IMG/VR virus record: IMGVR_UViG_3300037264_003938 | Location: 1-31,309 of that record | DNA length: 31,309 bases | Origin: a virus | Strand: one strand, 5' to 3' | Part shown: piece after piece, positions 7,634 to 16,528 of the stretch | Layout: each line of letters starts with the position of its first letter | Numbering within the stretch: position 1 is the first letter of the stretch | Translations under genes and position numbers: made by a program | Notes under the pieces: model-generated | What the model saw: the letters and a program-made list of their open reading frames with translations, nothing else | Told to the model about the DNA's origin: nothing | The model's database searches: none

Positions 7634-8836
7634 TCAAGTACCACGAAGAAGCAGCTCCGCGTAGACTCCCGCAGCGCGCACCTCGTCCAAAAGCTGTCCC
7701 AGGCGCGACCACAGGCTGTTCTGGTCAATATCCGTCCCGTCGTACGCGCCCTGAACAATCAAGCCAAGGTCAGCCGTCGCGGGAACATCAAACGCCGCTT
7801 GCGCCCGTCGCCCTGTGATCGTTCCCACACTGATGGTGTGATCTAGCGGAGTCACCGCCGTGTCGTCGTATGCCATCCCGAGGTCAAGCAGCGTCGGGAG
7901 TCGCGGAACGATGACGTAGAACGCTCCTCGCGCGTCGAGCGTATCGAGGTAGCGCCCCGCAATAAACGTCACAGGCCAATCCGTTTCATCGCGCTCGTCG
8001 TCGTACGCAAACAGGTTTGTGTTGAACGGAGCAGAGGGAAGCACTGCTTGAAACGTCGGCGTCCCCGCGTTCGCAGAGGGAGCGTCCCAACACTCTTGCC
8101 ACTGGTGAAGGAACGTCTCGTCAAAGCGCCAATCCGCCGCGGTGAGTCCGTACGGAGCGAGAAACGCCTGAACTTGCCGACGAATCGCTGCGGGTGAAAC
8201 GGTATCGGGCAGCATGCGGATTCGTTGTCGGTACGCAGCGTCAGGCTCCCCTCTATGGCGCGGAAGTCCTCGATCACGCCCGTGCTCATCGAGCAAGCCA
8301 AAGACTCCGCCCGAGGTGTCTAGGATTTGCCGCGGAACGATGGATAGGTCCGAGTACACCGGGTCTTCATCGAGGAACTCCGCAACGTCAATCTCGCCAG
8401 GGATCACCGTTCCGTCCGCAGTCGTGAACTGCCCTCGAACGTTGAACTGATCGCTCGGAACCTCCGCGGCGATGGGAACGCTCAGAACCTCCGTGTCGAG
8501 CGCCCCAAACACAGCATCCACAAGCGTCAGGAAGACCCTTCCAGCGCGCGAAGTACGAAGCCTTGACCCTGCGTGTACCGTGACCGCTCCAGCCGCAGCC
8601 GTCGGGCGCACAAGGTCGATAAAACCGATGGCCGTAGAGCCCGCGTGCGACGTCAGAATGAACAGCTCTTCGTCTGTGCGTCGTACCGACGTGGAAGCTC
8701 TCGCTCCTACCGCCGCGAACGCTTGAAGCACCTCGTAGCCCGGTCCTGGGCTCTGAAGCGGTACGAGCCAATGCGGTGGAAACAAGCGCTCGTACAGGCG
8801 CAAGAAGTACGCTTGATTGAGAGCCGTCGTAGTCAT
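7634..8836 (-). CDS. Second baseplate J-like wedge protein (400 aa)
   Basis: The ATG overlaps the stop of the gpJ-like gene (ATGA). The order of elements parallels gpJ: an N-terminal helical part; then 'HAGSRLRTSRAGRVFLTLVDAVF', like the 'IPAGTRLRSQDGIEFVT' segment of gpJ; a beta-rich middle; and 'EPDAAYRQRIRMLPDTVSPAAIRRQVQAFL', comparable to the 'ETDESLRDRARRFF' motif. The C-terminal 150 residues differ and include Trp-rich stretches ('WQECWDAPS', 'DWPVTFIAGRYLD'). In P2 and Mu this genome position holds gpI or gp48. The sequence suggests a J-family wedge subunit acting with gpJ around the hub. The J-like reading is by eye. Confidence 0.72.
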   Translation of the reverse strand: MTTTALNQAYFLRLYERLFPPHWLVPLQSPGPGYEVLQAFAAVGARASTSVRRTDEELFILTSHAGSTAIGFIDLVRPTAAAGAVTVHAGSRLRTSRAGRVFLTLVDAVFGALDTEVLSVPIAAEVPSDQFNVRGQFTTADGTVIPGEIDVAEFLDEDPVYSDLSIVPRQILDTSGGVFGLLDEHGRDRGLPRHRGEPDAAYRQRIRMLPDTVSPAAIRRQVQAFLAPYGLTAADWRFDETFLHQWQECWDAPSANAGTPTFQAVLPSAPFNTNLFAYDDERDETDWPVTFIAGRYLDTLDARGAFYVIVPRLPTLLDLGMAYDDTAVTPLDHTISVGTITGRRAQAAFDVPATADLGLIVQGAYDGTDIDQNSLWSRLGQLLDEVRAAGVYAELLLRGT

Positions 8837-10038
8837 GGCCCGAGCACGTCTGGATTTGTACTATTTTGAATAGGCCGGTCAGGCTGAAGTGAAAGCGCAG
8901 TCACGAGCGGGAGCGTCGAGCGGATTACTTCGAGTGTGCGCGGCGTTACCGGCCCCACGGGTGAAACAATCTCACCGCCCGTGATGAGGAGCCCTGGCAC
9001 CGCGCGCAATTTGTTGATCGCGTCCACGGGGCTCCACGTCGCTCCGGGCGGAAGAGCGTTTGTGTATCCGACGATAGCCGCGCGAGCTTCGAGCGCCACC
9101 GTGTCAGGATCAAAGCCCGTCATAAACCCGAGCGAGAGCTGAACGGGAAGCAACGACACAACCGCCACGCGCACGAACACGCGAATACCTGCTGCGCGCA
9201 CGTCCTCAAGCGCGGCTTCGACGGTCGCCGCGAGCACCTGTGATTGTGTTGCGTACGTGGGCGGAGTCGGTGTGAGCGACGCGAGCCGGTCTGTGTAGCT
9301 ATCCGCAACGAAGAGTTGTGTGCTCCGCGCAACACTTCCGTTGCCTTCAATGTCCTCGAAAATTGAAGCGGAGGTCACGCCGAGAACACCAAGCGCTGCT
9401 GCGAGAATTGCCCCCAGCGTTCCCCTTCGAGCACTCGTAAAGAACCTTCGCGCTCTGTCGCGCAAGGATTCATCTGTTTCCGCGTCACTCGCTCCAGCGG
9501 TTGCGAGCGGGTTGTTGACTGCGAGGTCGCTCACCGAGCCTGCGATTGCATCCACAATCGACGTAATGGTGTTCGCCTTCGCTTGCTGAGAAATCCCGCC
9601 AAGAGAAGAGCGCACAGCCACAGTCACAGGCCCCACCGAGAGCGCAGGGTACGTCGCTGAAACAGTCGTGACAAACTCGATTCCATCCTGTGAGCGGAGC
9701 CGTGTTCCCGCTGGAATGCTGAACGCGCCCGGAGCAGGCGTAGCGCTCGTGAACTGTACCGAGCCCACAGCAGGAGCAGCCGCTTTTCGGATGAGCCCGT
9801 AGCGGTCGAATACATACGTATCGAGCGCTTGCCCTTCAGCGCTGTCAAGGAACGACGCAGCGGTAAGCTCCGCAACCTGACCCGATACTTCGTCCGCAGT
9901 CGCAGCAGCCGCGGCAACAAGAATATTTGCGTCGGTACCGTCACGTTGAACAATCTCTGCGGAGATGGCTGCGTTGCGAACGAGAATTTCGTTGCGCGCA
10001 AGCGTAAAGTAGTCACGAAACGTGGGTACATCCGGCAT
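8833..10038 (-). CDS. Baseplate assembly protein J-like (401 aa)
   Basis: The start is ATG 10036-10038, with GAGGT about 6 nt upstream. It shows the usual gpJ pattern: a helical N-terminus ('FTLARNEILVRNAAISAEIVQRDGTDANIL'), 'SAEGQALDTYVFDRYGLIRKAAAPAVGSVQF', 'IPAGTRLRSQDGIEFVTT', 'VTVAVRSSLGGISQQAKANTI', 'DAETDESLRDRARRFFTSARRGTLGAI', then late strands. In P2 gpJ and Mu gp47 this protein forms the baseplate wedge. Its length of about 400 residues is typical. Its neighbours are a gp25-like protein upstream and a J-like protein downstream, as expected for a contractile-tail baseplate operon. Confidence 0.9.
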   Translation of the reverse strand: MPDVPTFRDYFTLARNEILVRNAAISAEIVQRDGTDANILVAAAAATADEVSGQVAELTAASFLDSAEGQALDTYVFDRYGLIRKAAAPAVGSVQFTSATPAPGAFSIPAGTRLRSQDGIEFVTTVSATYPALSVGPVTVAVRSSLGGISQQAKANTITSIVDAIAGSVSDLAVNNPLATAGASDAETDESLRDRARRFFTSARRGTLGAILAAALGVLGVTSASIFEDIEGNGSVARSTQLFVADSYTDRLASLTPTPPTYATQSQVLAATVEAALEDVRAAGIRVFVRVAVVSLLPVQLSLGFMTGFDPDTVALEARAAIVGYTNALPPGATWSPVDAINKLRAVPGLLITGGEIVSPVGPVTPRTLEVIRSTLPLVTALSLQPDRPIQNSTNPDVLGP

Positions 10039-10045
10039 CGTAACC

Positions 10046-10873
10046 TCACGTTCCCACGAGGGGAATCGAAGTGGAAGCGTCTATGTCCGTCGCTTGCCCG
10101 TCAATCACAGCCTTCGCAAACACGGCTACTTCGAGCGTTCCCTGCGCTGGCGTAAACCGCAGGGAAACCCGCACAGAAACTACGTCAGGCTCTAGGAGAA
10201 TCTGACGCTCAATTTCAGCGCGGAGCTTTGTAAGGTCCGCCGCTGGCAACGGTTCCTTGACGCGGAGCCCTACCCCGTACTCCGGTAAGTGAAAGAACTC
10301 TCCCGGCGACGTGATGAGCCTGCGAACGATCAGCTTTCGCAGGAGTTCTTTCCCGCCAATCGTCGCGTAGTCACCCGCTGCGGTGATTTGAAGCGTTCCA
10401 CCAAGCGGATTGAATGGCGTGGGTGCGTTCGCGTAATCGCGCGTTCGCGGAGCCACTGGAGCTACAGCGTTCGCGGAAGAAAGCCCGAGGAAGTCCGCGT
10501 AGTCAGGCGAACCGATCAACGCACCAAGAACGCTCTTGAGCGTCGCCGCGGTCACTCGATGCGTAACCGATACAGGCCCAAAGTCTTCGAGCACTGTCAC
10601 ATCGAACGAGAGTGGGTCTGCCGTAGGGTCGATCAAAAGCACCGTGAAAAAGGCTGCTGTGTCGAGCCGCTGAACGGTCCACGTTGCGGGATTGAGAATA
10701 TCGTTCGGGATAGCGATACCCGCTTGCTGCGGAAGCGCGGAGAGAACGACGCGAACCGTGCGCGTGTTCAGCGCTGCGGCGCTTACGACGAACAGCGACG
10801 AGAGCGAGAGCGCTGTAGAACCCCACGCTCCGGGCGTCCACGAACTGCCCCATCCCGGCGTTGGAAAGCTCAT
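10046..10873 (-). CDS. Baseplate wedge protein, gp25/gpW-like (275 aa)
   Basis: The ATG at 10871-10873 overlaps the previous stop (ATGA). The C-terminal half contains the gp25-like lysozyme-fold signature: 'GDYATIGGKELLRKLIVRRLITSPGEFFHLPEYGVGL', then 'KLRAEIERQILLEPDVVSVRVSL'. This is the short wedge protein (T4 gp25, P2 gpW, Mu gp46). At 275 residues it is about twice the size of those proteins, because residues 1-140 form an extra domain ('VSAAALNTRTVRVVLSALPQ', 'DPLSFDVTVLEDFGPVSVTHRV') with a beta-rich look. The added domain is unrecognised and may make extra contacts to the hub or to the J pair. Confidence 0.85.
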   Translation of the reverse strand: MSFPTPGWGSSWTPGAWGSTALSLSSLFVVSAAALNTRTVRVVLSALPQQAGIAIPNDILNPATWTVQRLDTAAFFTVLLIDPTADPLSFDVTVLEDFGPVSVTHRVTAATLKSVLGALIGSPDYADFLGLSSANAVAPVAPRTRDYANAPTPFNPLGGTLQITAAGDYATIGGKELLRKLIVRRLITSPGEFFHLPEYGVGLRVKEPLPAADLTKLRAEIERQILLEPDVVSVRVSLRFTPAQGTLEVAVFAKAVIDGQATDIDASTSIPLVGT

Positions 10874-11559
10874 CCTTCGACCTTCACTTTCGTAGACGCG
10901 GTACGGATTTTCCCGATGAGATGTGTTCCAATATCCGTGAAGATTGGGGGGACCGTTACGTCGTCAATCTGCTGCCACGCATCGCTCTGCGTGAGCCGCC
11001 ACCACGTAATGTCCTTGTCACCGTTGCGCTCGGTGATCCAGTAACCGAGGTCTACCTCATCGTTCAAGCGCGCAGCCCCGCGCGTCGCGTTATCCGCTCC
11101 GAGAAGGATTAAACCTGTTCCTTCCGCTACAACCTCGATGTTCTCGTTGTTGCTGCGAATGATAAGCTTGCGCCCGGTCTTCGTTCGCAAGGCGACGTTA
11201 CTCGAAGCTTCCTCTCCGCTTCCTGCTTCCGTAGGCGGAGGGTCCGCAGCGCTCCACAAGCGCGACACGACAATCCCACCCTCGTTCGGATCACCCGAAG
11301 GGAACACAACGAGCACTTCGTCATCCGTTTCGAGCGGAGCGTAGAAGCCGAAACCACCCCCGGCGTAGGGAGCGGAAAAGCGCACCGTTTCCTCGTCGCC
11401 AAAGGGGGCAAGGGCCACGTCCACAAAAATTCCGTTGCGAGGGTCAAAGCGAACGCTCTCCACGTACGCAAGAGCCGCCCACACGCGAGTGTCAGCCCCA
11501 GGACCAGCAATCGCTTCCCGCAGCCTTCCAACGTCAACCGTAGTGCGAACTCTACTCAC
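10870..11559 (-). CDS. Baseplate spike protein, gpV/gp45-like with OB-fold (229 aa)
   Basis: The GTG start overlaps the hub gene stop (GTGA). Residues about 42-100 show an OB-fold: 'RNGIFVDVALAPFGDEETVRFSAPYAGGGFGFYAPLETDDEVLVVFPSGDPN', 'GGIVVSRLW' (motifs listed separately from the whole). This pattern of 'P-G-g-f--P-e-gdeVlv-F--Gd-----vv--l' marks P2 gpV, Mu gp45 and the T4 gp5 N-domain. The C-terminal part ('LRTKTGRKLIIRSNNENIEVV', then alternating strands) is a short beta-helical needle. The trimer forms the membrane-piercing tip below the tube. No lysozyme domain and no clear iron-binding HxH tip motif is seen. Confidence 0.88.
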   Translation of the reverse strand: MSRVRTTVDVGRLREAIAGPGADTRVWAALAYVESVRFDPRNGIFVDVALAPFGDEETVRFSAPYAGGGFGFYAPLETDDEVLVVFPSGDPNEGGIVVSRLWSAADPPPTEAGSGEEASSNVALRTKTGRKLIIRSNNENIEVVAEGTGLILLGADNATRGAARLNDEVDLGYWITERNGDKDITWWRLTQSDAWQQIDDVTVPPIFTDIGTHLIGKIRTASTKVKVEG

Positions 11560-13319
11560 GGCGAGGGAGTCCTTCGCGGAGCGCGAGCCGCAGGCTGAGT
11601 GTTCACGGGCGGAGTCACACCGCGGCTCGCCTCGACGTAATTAATGAAGTCAAACTCGACGCCGTACCCATTCCCACGCCAGGAGAACTTCACGTTGGTC
11701 ACGTAGAAAAAGCGCGGGAGTTGAGCCGCCCCGCCGCGGTTCGTAATCGCGATCACGCGCGCAAGGCCAGGGGTGATTCCTCGGTCAGCAATCGCTTGAA
11801 TTTCCTGCTCCAGCGAACGACGCGCGTGATCCGTTAGCTCCCCTACCTGCGGAGCCGTTGTGCTTAGAGGGCGCGTCTCGGTGACAATTTCGATAGCGTC
11901 GCCGGGACGAAGGCGGAGTAGGTCAGGGTCCGCGTTATCACCGCCGAGCGATGCGAGGTCGCGCGTCTCGACAGAACCGCCCATCTCACCGCGTACGATT
12001 TCCTCGAAGATTGCACGAGCCACTTCACGCAGTTTGGTCAAGTCGCGTACGCCAGAAACTACCACACGCGCAACGTTCTCCTCGCTCTGTTGCCCTGACG
12101 GCGCGACACGGCTTCTGCGCGCGCGAGTATTCACACGCGGTGGAGTCTGCTGTTGCTCCGCTTCTGGTGGGTGCTTCACGCGCAGGATTCTGTCGAGCCC
12201 TCGCGAAGTGCTGTCCGTATCGACGGAAACAACCTCTACGACTTGCGCCGCTTGCCCGCCAAACTTGCGGTGAAACGAAAGCGAAGCGATGTTTCTCCCA
12301 TAGGCCATCCGGCGCACGAACAACTCTTCCCCGGAACCGTTTGGCGTGCCGGGGAGCAAACGCGGTCTACCCCCAGCGAATGGTGTAGGAATCCCTGGAC
12401 CACCACGCCTTCGGTCCTGGTCATAGAGCCCTCGAAGCGGACGGATGCGAAGCACTTGGCCCTGAAAATACGGCACGGACCCTGTGAGAAAACACATGCG
12501 AACGATCAAGTCCCAGAACTTGACCTGTGTGCTGTTACCCTGCGGAGCCTGCATCATCCGTCGCCCGCGCTGACCACGCGGATTCGACTGCCGTACCTGC
12601 GTGAGAGCTTCCGTCGTTCCGATGGTGGGGAACGTTCCGTTGGGCCACTCCGTTGCGTCAGCCTCTACGAGAATCCTGCTTCCGAACGGATGACGCGCAA
12701 GGATTTGGCGCACAACGTCAACGATGTTCTGCGTGAGGTCTAGCGCAGTAATCGTCTTTGGTGTGAGCGGAGAGTCGAGGAGCAGCGCGCGAAGGTCGCG
12801 CCCCGAAATCTTCACCGTGCTGCTCTTGTCGTCGTGGTCTACGCGCCACTCATCAATTACGCCGATCATCGAAATCACGCTGGTGCTCGGCGTGAGCTGC
12901 GAGCGCAAAAGCTCCCCGAACTGCGCGCGGCGAAGGATCATCCCCTCCGCGAAGTCCGCTGCGGCGACGGTGTTCATGTAGACCACGACACCAGCAGCGC
13001 GGAGCGTGCGTGGGTCAATCGGGAGGTCTTGATAGCTCAATGTGAGCGAGAACTTCCCCGCGTCACGATAACCGGGAAACTCGATGGAAGCCTCGCGCGG
13101 AACGATACCCTGAGCGTACGAAAGCCGGTCAAGGCTGCTCACATCAAAGAACGCGGGAAGCTCCGTTGCGCGAAGGTTCTGCGTCGTGCGCGGCGCGGCG
13201 TTGAGCTGATCGTTCGACATGAGCGCCGGAAGGTCTGACTCCGCAACGAACGCCTCGTCAAAGCGAAGTCTCAAGTCCACGAGCATAGACGGGTAGTAAA
13301 CGTCGCGCGGTTCTGTCAC
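11556..13319 (-). CDS. Baseplate hub, phage late control gpD-like (587 aa)
   Basis: I start at GTG 13317-13319 (VTEPRDVYYPSMLVDL), which makes a GTGA overlap with the LysM gene. The longer frame would run into that gene. Features of the gpD/gp27-like hub are visible: strands 'RRAQFGELLRSQL' and 'ISMIGVIDEWRVDHDDKSSTVKISGRDLRALLLDSPL', and 'LDLTQNIVDVVRQILARHPFG'. Later come 'SLSFHRKFGG' and 'VARVVVSGVRDLTKLREVARAIFEEIVRGEMGG', with a last strand 'RFFYVTNVKFSWRGNGYGVEFDFINYVEA'. The hub trimer links tube and spike. At 587 residues it is larger than P2 gpD or Mu gp44. Pro/Arg-rich loops around 290-360 and 420-440 may be insertions. Confidence 0.82.
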   Translation of the reverse strand: MTEPRDVYYPSMLVDLRLRFDEAFVAESDLPALMSNDQLNAAPRTTQNLRATELPAFFDVSSLDRLSYAQGIVPREASIEFPGYRDAGKFSLTLSYQDLPIDPRTLRAAGVVVYMNTVAAADFAEGMILRRAQFGELLRSQLTPSTSVISMIGVIDEWRVDHDDKSSTVKISGRDLRALLLDSPLTPKTITALDLTQNIVDVVRQILARHPFGSRILVEADATEWPNGTFPTIGTTEALTQVRQSNPRGQRGRRMMQAPQGNSTQVKFWDLIVRMCFLTGSVPYFQGQVLRIRPLRGLYDQDRRRGGPGIPTPFAGGRPRLLPGTPNGSGEELFVRRMAYGRNIASLSFHRKFGGQAAQVVEVVSVDTDSTSRGLDRILRVKHPPEAEQQQTPPRVNTRARRSRVAPSGQQSEENVARVVVSGVRDLTKLREVARAIFEEIVRGEMGGSVETRDLASLGGDNADPDLLRLRPGDAIEIVTETRPLSTTAPQVGELTDHARRSLEQEIQAIADRGITPGLARVIAITNRGGAAQLPRFFYVTNVKFSWRGNGYGVEFDFINYVEASRGVTPPVNTQPAARAPRRTPSP

Positions 13320-14467
13320 GAGCGATTCCCCTGAGCTTGTGACGCTTGAATCAACCGCGGAATAACCACAAGCTGCCCTATCGCAAGCTCCGGCACAGCG
13401 AAGCGATTGAACACGAGAATGCGACGCCACTCGTCGGGCGTGCCGTAGTAGAAGCGTGACACGTCGCGAAGGTCATCACCTTGCTTTGCCGTCCATGTTC
13501 CCAGGATTGTTCCCTGAATCTGTTGCTGCGCGATCCACCTCTGAGCCGCAGCCGTGCGTTGCGTCACCCTGACCTGGCGCTCGATGCGCGACACCTTCAC
13601 GACTGAGAGAAGCCTCACCCCTGCGGAAACGGTTGAAGGCCCAGAAGGAGCGAACACAAGCGTTTCTGGAGCGCGAGCGCCAAGCGTCACTACGGCAAGA
13701 GCGCAGGCATCGACCACGCCTGTTGCTACGGCGATTTGACGGCGCGAAGCGTCCTCGGGTGAGGTAGAGCCTGAAGCAACGACCTCCGCGGCTTCTGAAG
13801 CCGCCACAGCAGCGAAGGAAAGGGCTTGAGCAATCCCATCGAGTACCGTCGCTACGCCCAGAGCGGAAGGGAACGGAAGCACGACCTCTTCCGCTACCTC
13901 GTCCGCTTGAGAGACGATCCTTTGCGCGAACGACGAAGTGTCCTGCGCGACGACGTACACGCCCGCGGGAGGAGCCTCGTCCTGACGGAGCCACTCGAAC
14001 GAGAGCTTCCACCGGCAGTCGTGTTCGTTCTCCCACGATTGAGAAAATCTCGTAATAAAGCCCACTCGTCGCTGCGTGGCCCATGTCACTTCGACGGGTT
14101 GCCCCTGACGGCGCATCGTATCGACACGGCGCGTGAGTTCCTCAACGGATGTGACAGGAAGACCGTCGTACTCCGCGGGAGCAGCCACGCCGGAGGAAGC
14201 GAGCGTGACGCCTTCCACACTCGTTTGTTCGTCACCGATAAAGCGGTCTTTCCAGAAGCCCTCGATTTCACAGTCACCCTCGTCCGCGCCGAACACTTGC
14301 CCCGTTGCCTGCGGGTTTCCTGGGTAGTGGGTGATTTCTACCCGCTGCTTTCCTTCGAGCGTAAAGGGGCGGTACGGGAGAGCGCGCCCAAGGAGCTGAA
14401 CGCGGTGACGCCCACCGGACAGCTCGCGAATCGTGAAAGCGGACGCTCGGTCAAGGGAGACAGGCAC
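13316..14467 (-). CDS. LysM-domain baseplate/tail protein, Mu gp43-position (383 aa)
   Basis: The GTG at 14465-14467 has no Shine-Dalgarno but TAGACT ends 6 nt upstream. Residues 1-150 are beta-rich ('VQLLGRALPYRPFTLEGKQRVEITHYPG', 'VEVTWATQRRVGFITRFSQSWEN') and resemble the region of Mu gp43-type tail/DNA-circularisation proteins that precede the hub. The C-terminal 55 residues are a LysM-like module: 'WTAKQGDDLRDVSRFYYGTPDEWRRILVFNRF', 'LAIGQLVVIP'. In contractile tails a LysM protein (T4 gp53 type) joins baseplate wedges and may touch peptidoglycan. It heads the baseplate operon of overlapping genes. Confidence 0.8.
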   Translation of the reverse strand: MPVSLDRASAFTIRELSGGRHRVQLLGRALPYRPFTLEGKQRVEITHYPGNPQATGQVFGADEGDCEIEGFWKDRFIGDEQTSVEGVTLASSGVAAPAEYDGLPVTSVEELTRRVDTMRRQGQPVEVTWATQRRVGFITRFSQSWENEHDCRWKLSFEWLRQDEAPPAGVYVVAQDTSSFAQRIVSQADEVAEEVVLPFPSALGVATVLDGIAQALSFAAVAASEAAEVVASGSTSPEDASRRQIAVATGVVDACALAVVTLGARAPETLVFAPSGPSTVSAGVRLLSVVKVSRIERQVRVTQRTAAAQRWIAQQQIQGTILGTWTAKQGDDLRDVSRFYYGTPDEWRRILVFNRFAVPELAIGQLVVIPRLIQASQAQGNRS

Positions 14468-14473
14468 AGCGGG

Positions 14474-14479
14474 AGTCTA
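14474..14479 (-). promoter_or_regulatory. TAGACT box 6 nt before start (leaderless-type promoter)
   Basis: The minus strand reads TAGACT, CCCGCT, GTG. The same hexamer and nearly the same spacer (TTCCCGC versus TCCCGCT) occur before the tape-measure gene. It would drive the long baseplate operon. Confidence 0.5.
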
Positions 14480-14498
14480 GCGGAACAAGAGCACTTCG

Positions 14499-16511
14499 TC
14501 AGCGAACTGCGAACAGAGGTGAGAATGCGCTCTGTGTACGGCGTTCCCCGAGCTGTGAAATGTCGTCCGCGAACCCTACAGCGATTCGGTCAGGGTCAAA
14601 CCCTTGCGCGAACTCCTGGGTAATGTCGAACCGCGAGCCACGGAAGTCGTAGTAATTGCCCGCGCGACTGCGCGCCGCAGGAGCAGCCGGGGAAGCTGCT
14701 CTCGCAGCTACGGAAGCAGCCGTCGCCGCTGCTGTTTGCGCAGCGAGCGCGGTAGCTCCAGGCACAGCGGCGGAGGTCGTTGCTGGCGTCCCTCGCGCTG
14801 CGAGCCCTGTGTTGCTTCGGATCATCTCGTCGAGTTGACTCAGCGGGCCATCGAGCCCGCTCGCGAGCCGCCCAATTACAAGACGAATCCCGCGAAGAAA
14901 CTGCCCTATTCCATAGAGTACAAGACCAAATGCTCGACCTAGTGGCTCTACTGCAACGCGCAAAAGAAGCTCAAACGCTGTTCCGAGAAGGCGAGAAATC
15001 GGAAGCATGAACTCCATTAGCACGCTGATGTAACCAAAGATCCCTTCTGTCACACTGCGAAGCCCTGGCGCAATCGCATTGAAAAGCCCCGTCACTGTCT
15101 GAATAACTGGCGTAAGAACAGGACCAATCACGTTCATCAGTCCCTCGAACACAGCCATCACACCAGGAAGAATCCCCGCAGCGAGGTTCCCAAGAACATT
15201 GCTGATCGAAGAGAAAAGCCCTGCTAACGGCTCAATGAACTGTGTGAGCGACCCGAACGCCGCGCTGGTGTTCTCTACGAACATCCGTACCGCATCCGTG
15301 TGGGACATGAACGCGACCGCTGTAGCTCCGATCACCGCGCCGATGGGCCCTAGCGCAGCCGCGCCGAGAGCGGTTCCCGCAGCCATCGCTCCACCGCGGC
15401 GTTGATCTGACGCATCGTTCTCTGCCCCACCACCGTAGATGCGCCCCATCACTCCACCCGCCGTGCGCCCTACGGCCATCAAGCCTTCGAGCGCAGGACT
15501 GTTCGCAATGTCATCGAGTACGTCCGCCACACGCTGAAACCCTCCCGTAAGCGCCGCAATCACAGGGTCCACGTAACCCGAAGCTGTGTCACCAAACGTG
15601 CGGAGAGAACTGGAACTGTTCTGGAGGTAGCGATCTACGGCTTGAAGCGAGGTCTTCATGCGCTCGAACATCGGCGCGGAAGCCGTCATTGCGATAGACC
15701 GAAGCGACGACTTGATGGAGCCTGTAATCGCGTCGAACGTTCCTCCGGCTTCTTCGAGCATCGGGCCAAGGCTCGCCATGCCTGCGTTAAGAATGCGAAC
15801 CCGCTCCGGGCTCGACATGCGGTTGAACGCTTCCGCCGTGAGGTTCGCTTGCCCTCGCACAAGGCGGAGATAGGGCAACATTCGCTGGAATGTGAGCACG
15901 TCAGCCCCGGCGTGCCCGCCGAGCACTTGCTGTAAATCCCTCCCGATTTGCTCCGCGTCCACGCCCATCGTTCGCCCGATAGCGGCGAAGCGGTTCGAGA
16001 AGTTGGTCATCTCGGTCAGCGAGCCGCCCACGGCTTGATTGATCGAAGCAAATCCCGCTGTGAAAACCGTAACGTACTCCTCTGCTTCGCCAGGGAGCGT
16101 CGCGGCTGCGCGGTTGATTTGCTCCAGTGTTTGCGCTGCGATTTGCGCGCCCTGAGCCATGTTCCCAGCTTGACCAAACGCGACGAGCATTCCCGAGAGG
16201 CGCAGGCGCGTACCCTCTGCGGAGGACTGCATCGTTGCCATACTCGTCGTCGCAGCGATCACCCCCGCACCGAGCACAGCAAGCCCACCACCCGCGACCG
16301 AAAGAGCGGAAGATGTAATGCTACCGAGAACGTTCGCCGCGCTCGTTCCTGCTCCTCGAAGCATCCCCAGCGCTCCGCTCGCGCGGGTCACAGGAGCGTT
16401 CATTTGATGAAGGGAACTAGAAGCGCGCGTCGCTGCGGAAGCGATCCGATTCAGCGTCGCCGTACCGCTGTCTTTGACGACAAAATCGTGTTGAACCTTC
16501 TGGTCAGCCAT
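14499..16511 (-). CDS. Tail tape measure protein (670 aa)
   Basis: The ATG at 16509-16511 has TAGACT ending 6 nt upstream. The N-terminus is long and helical ('FVVKDSGTATLNRIASAATRASSSLHQMN'), followed by a hydrophobic Gly/Ala segment around residues 60-95. A middle segment 'EEYVTVFTAGFASINQAVGGSLTEMTNFSNRFAAIGRTMGVD' is typical of tape measures. Two or three further hydrophobic stretches lie at 375-405 and 425-560. The C-terminus is Ala/Ser-rich. Tape measures fill the tail tube, set its length and insert into the membrane on infection. Going by the rule of roughly 1.5 angstrom per residue, this length would give a tail near 100 nm, which is an inference. It directly follows the two chaperone frames, as expected. 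Confidence 0.92.
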   Translation of the reverse strand: MADQKVQHDFVVKDSGTATLNRIASAATRASSSLHQMNAPVTRASGALGMLRGAGTSAANVLGSITSSALSVAGGGLAVLGAGVIAATTSMATMQSSAEGTRLRLSGMLVAFGQAGNMAQGAQIAAQTLEQINRAAATLPGEAEEYVTVFTAGFASINQAVGGSLTEMTNFSNRFAAIGRTMGVDAEQIGRDLQQVLGGHAGADVLTFQRMLPYLRLVRGQANLTAEAFNRMSSPERVRILNAGMASLGPMLEEAGGTFDAITGSIKSSLRSIAMTASAPMFERMKTSLQAVDRYLQNSSSSLRTFGDTASGYVDPVIAALTGGFQRVADVLDDIANSPALEGLMAVGRTAGGVMGRIYGGGAENDASDQRRGGAMAAGTALGAAALGPIGAVIGATAVAFMSHTDAVRMFVENTSAAFGSLTQFIEPLAGLFSSISNVLGNLAAGILPGVMAVFEGLMNVIGPVLTPVIQTVTGLFNAIAPGLRSVTEGIFGYISVLMEFMLPISRLLGTAFELLLRVAVEPLGRAFGLVLYGIGQFLRGIRLVIGRLASGLDGPLSQLDEMIRSNTGLAARGTPATTSAAVPGATALAAQTAAATAASVAARAASPAAPAARSRAGNYYDFRGSRFDITQEFAQGFDPDRIAVGFADDISQLGERRTQSAFSPLFAVR

Positions 16512-16528
16512 GCGGGAAGTCTACCCGC
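16512..16528 (-). promoter_or_regulatory. TAGACT promoter box inside a small hairpin at the tape-measure start
   Basis: The minus strand reads GCGGG-TAGACTT-CCCGC and then ATG. The TAGACT box (16518-16523) sits in the loop of a perfect 5-bp inverted repeat that abuts the start codon. A local transcript would begin at the ATG and lack the hairpin, while a read-through transcript would carry it. Confidence 0.45.
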
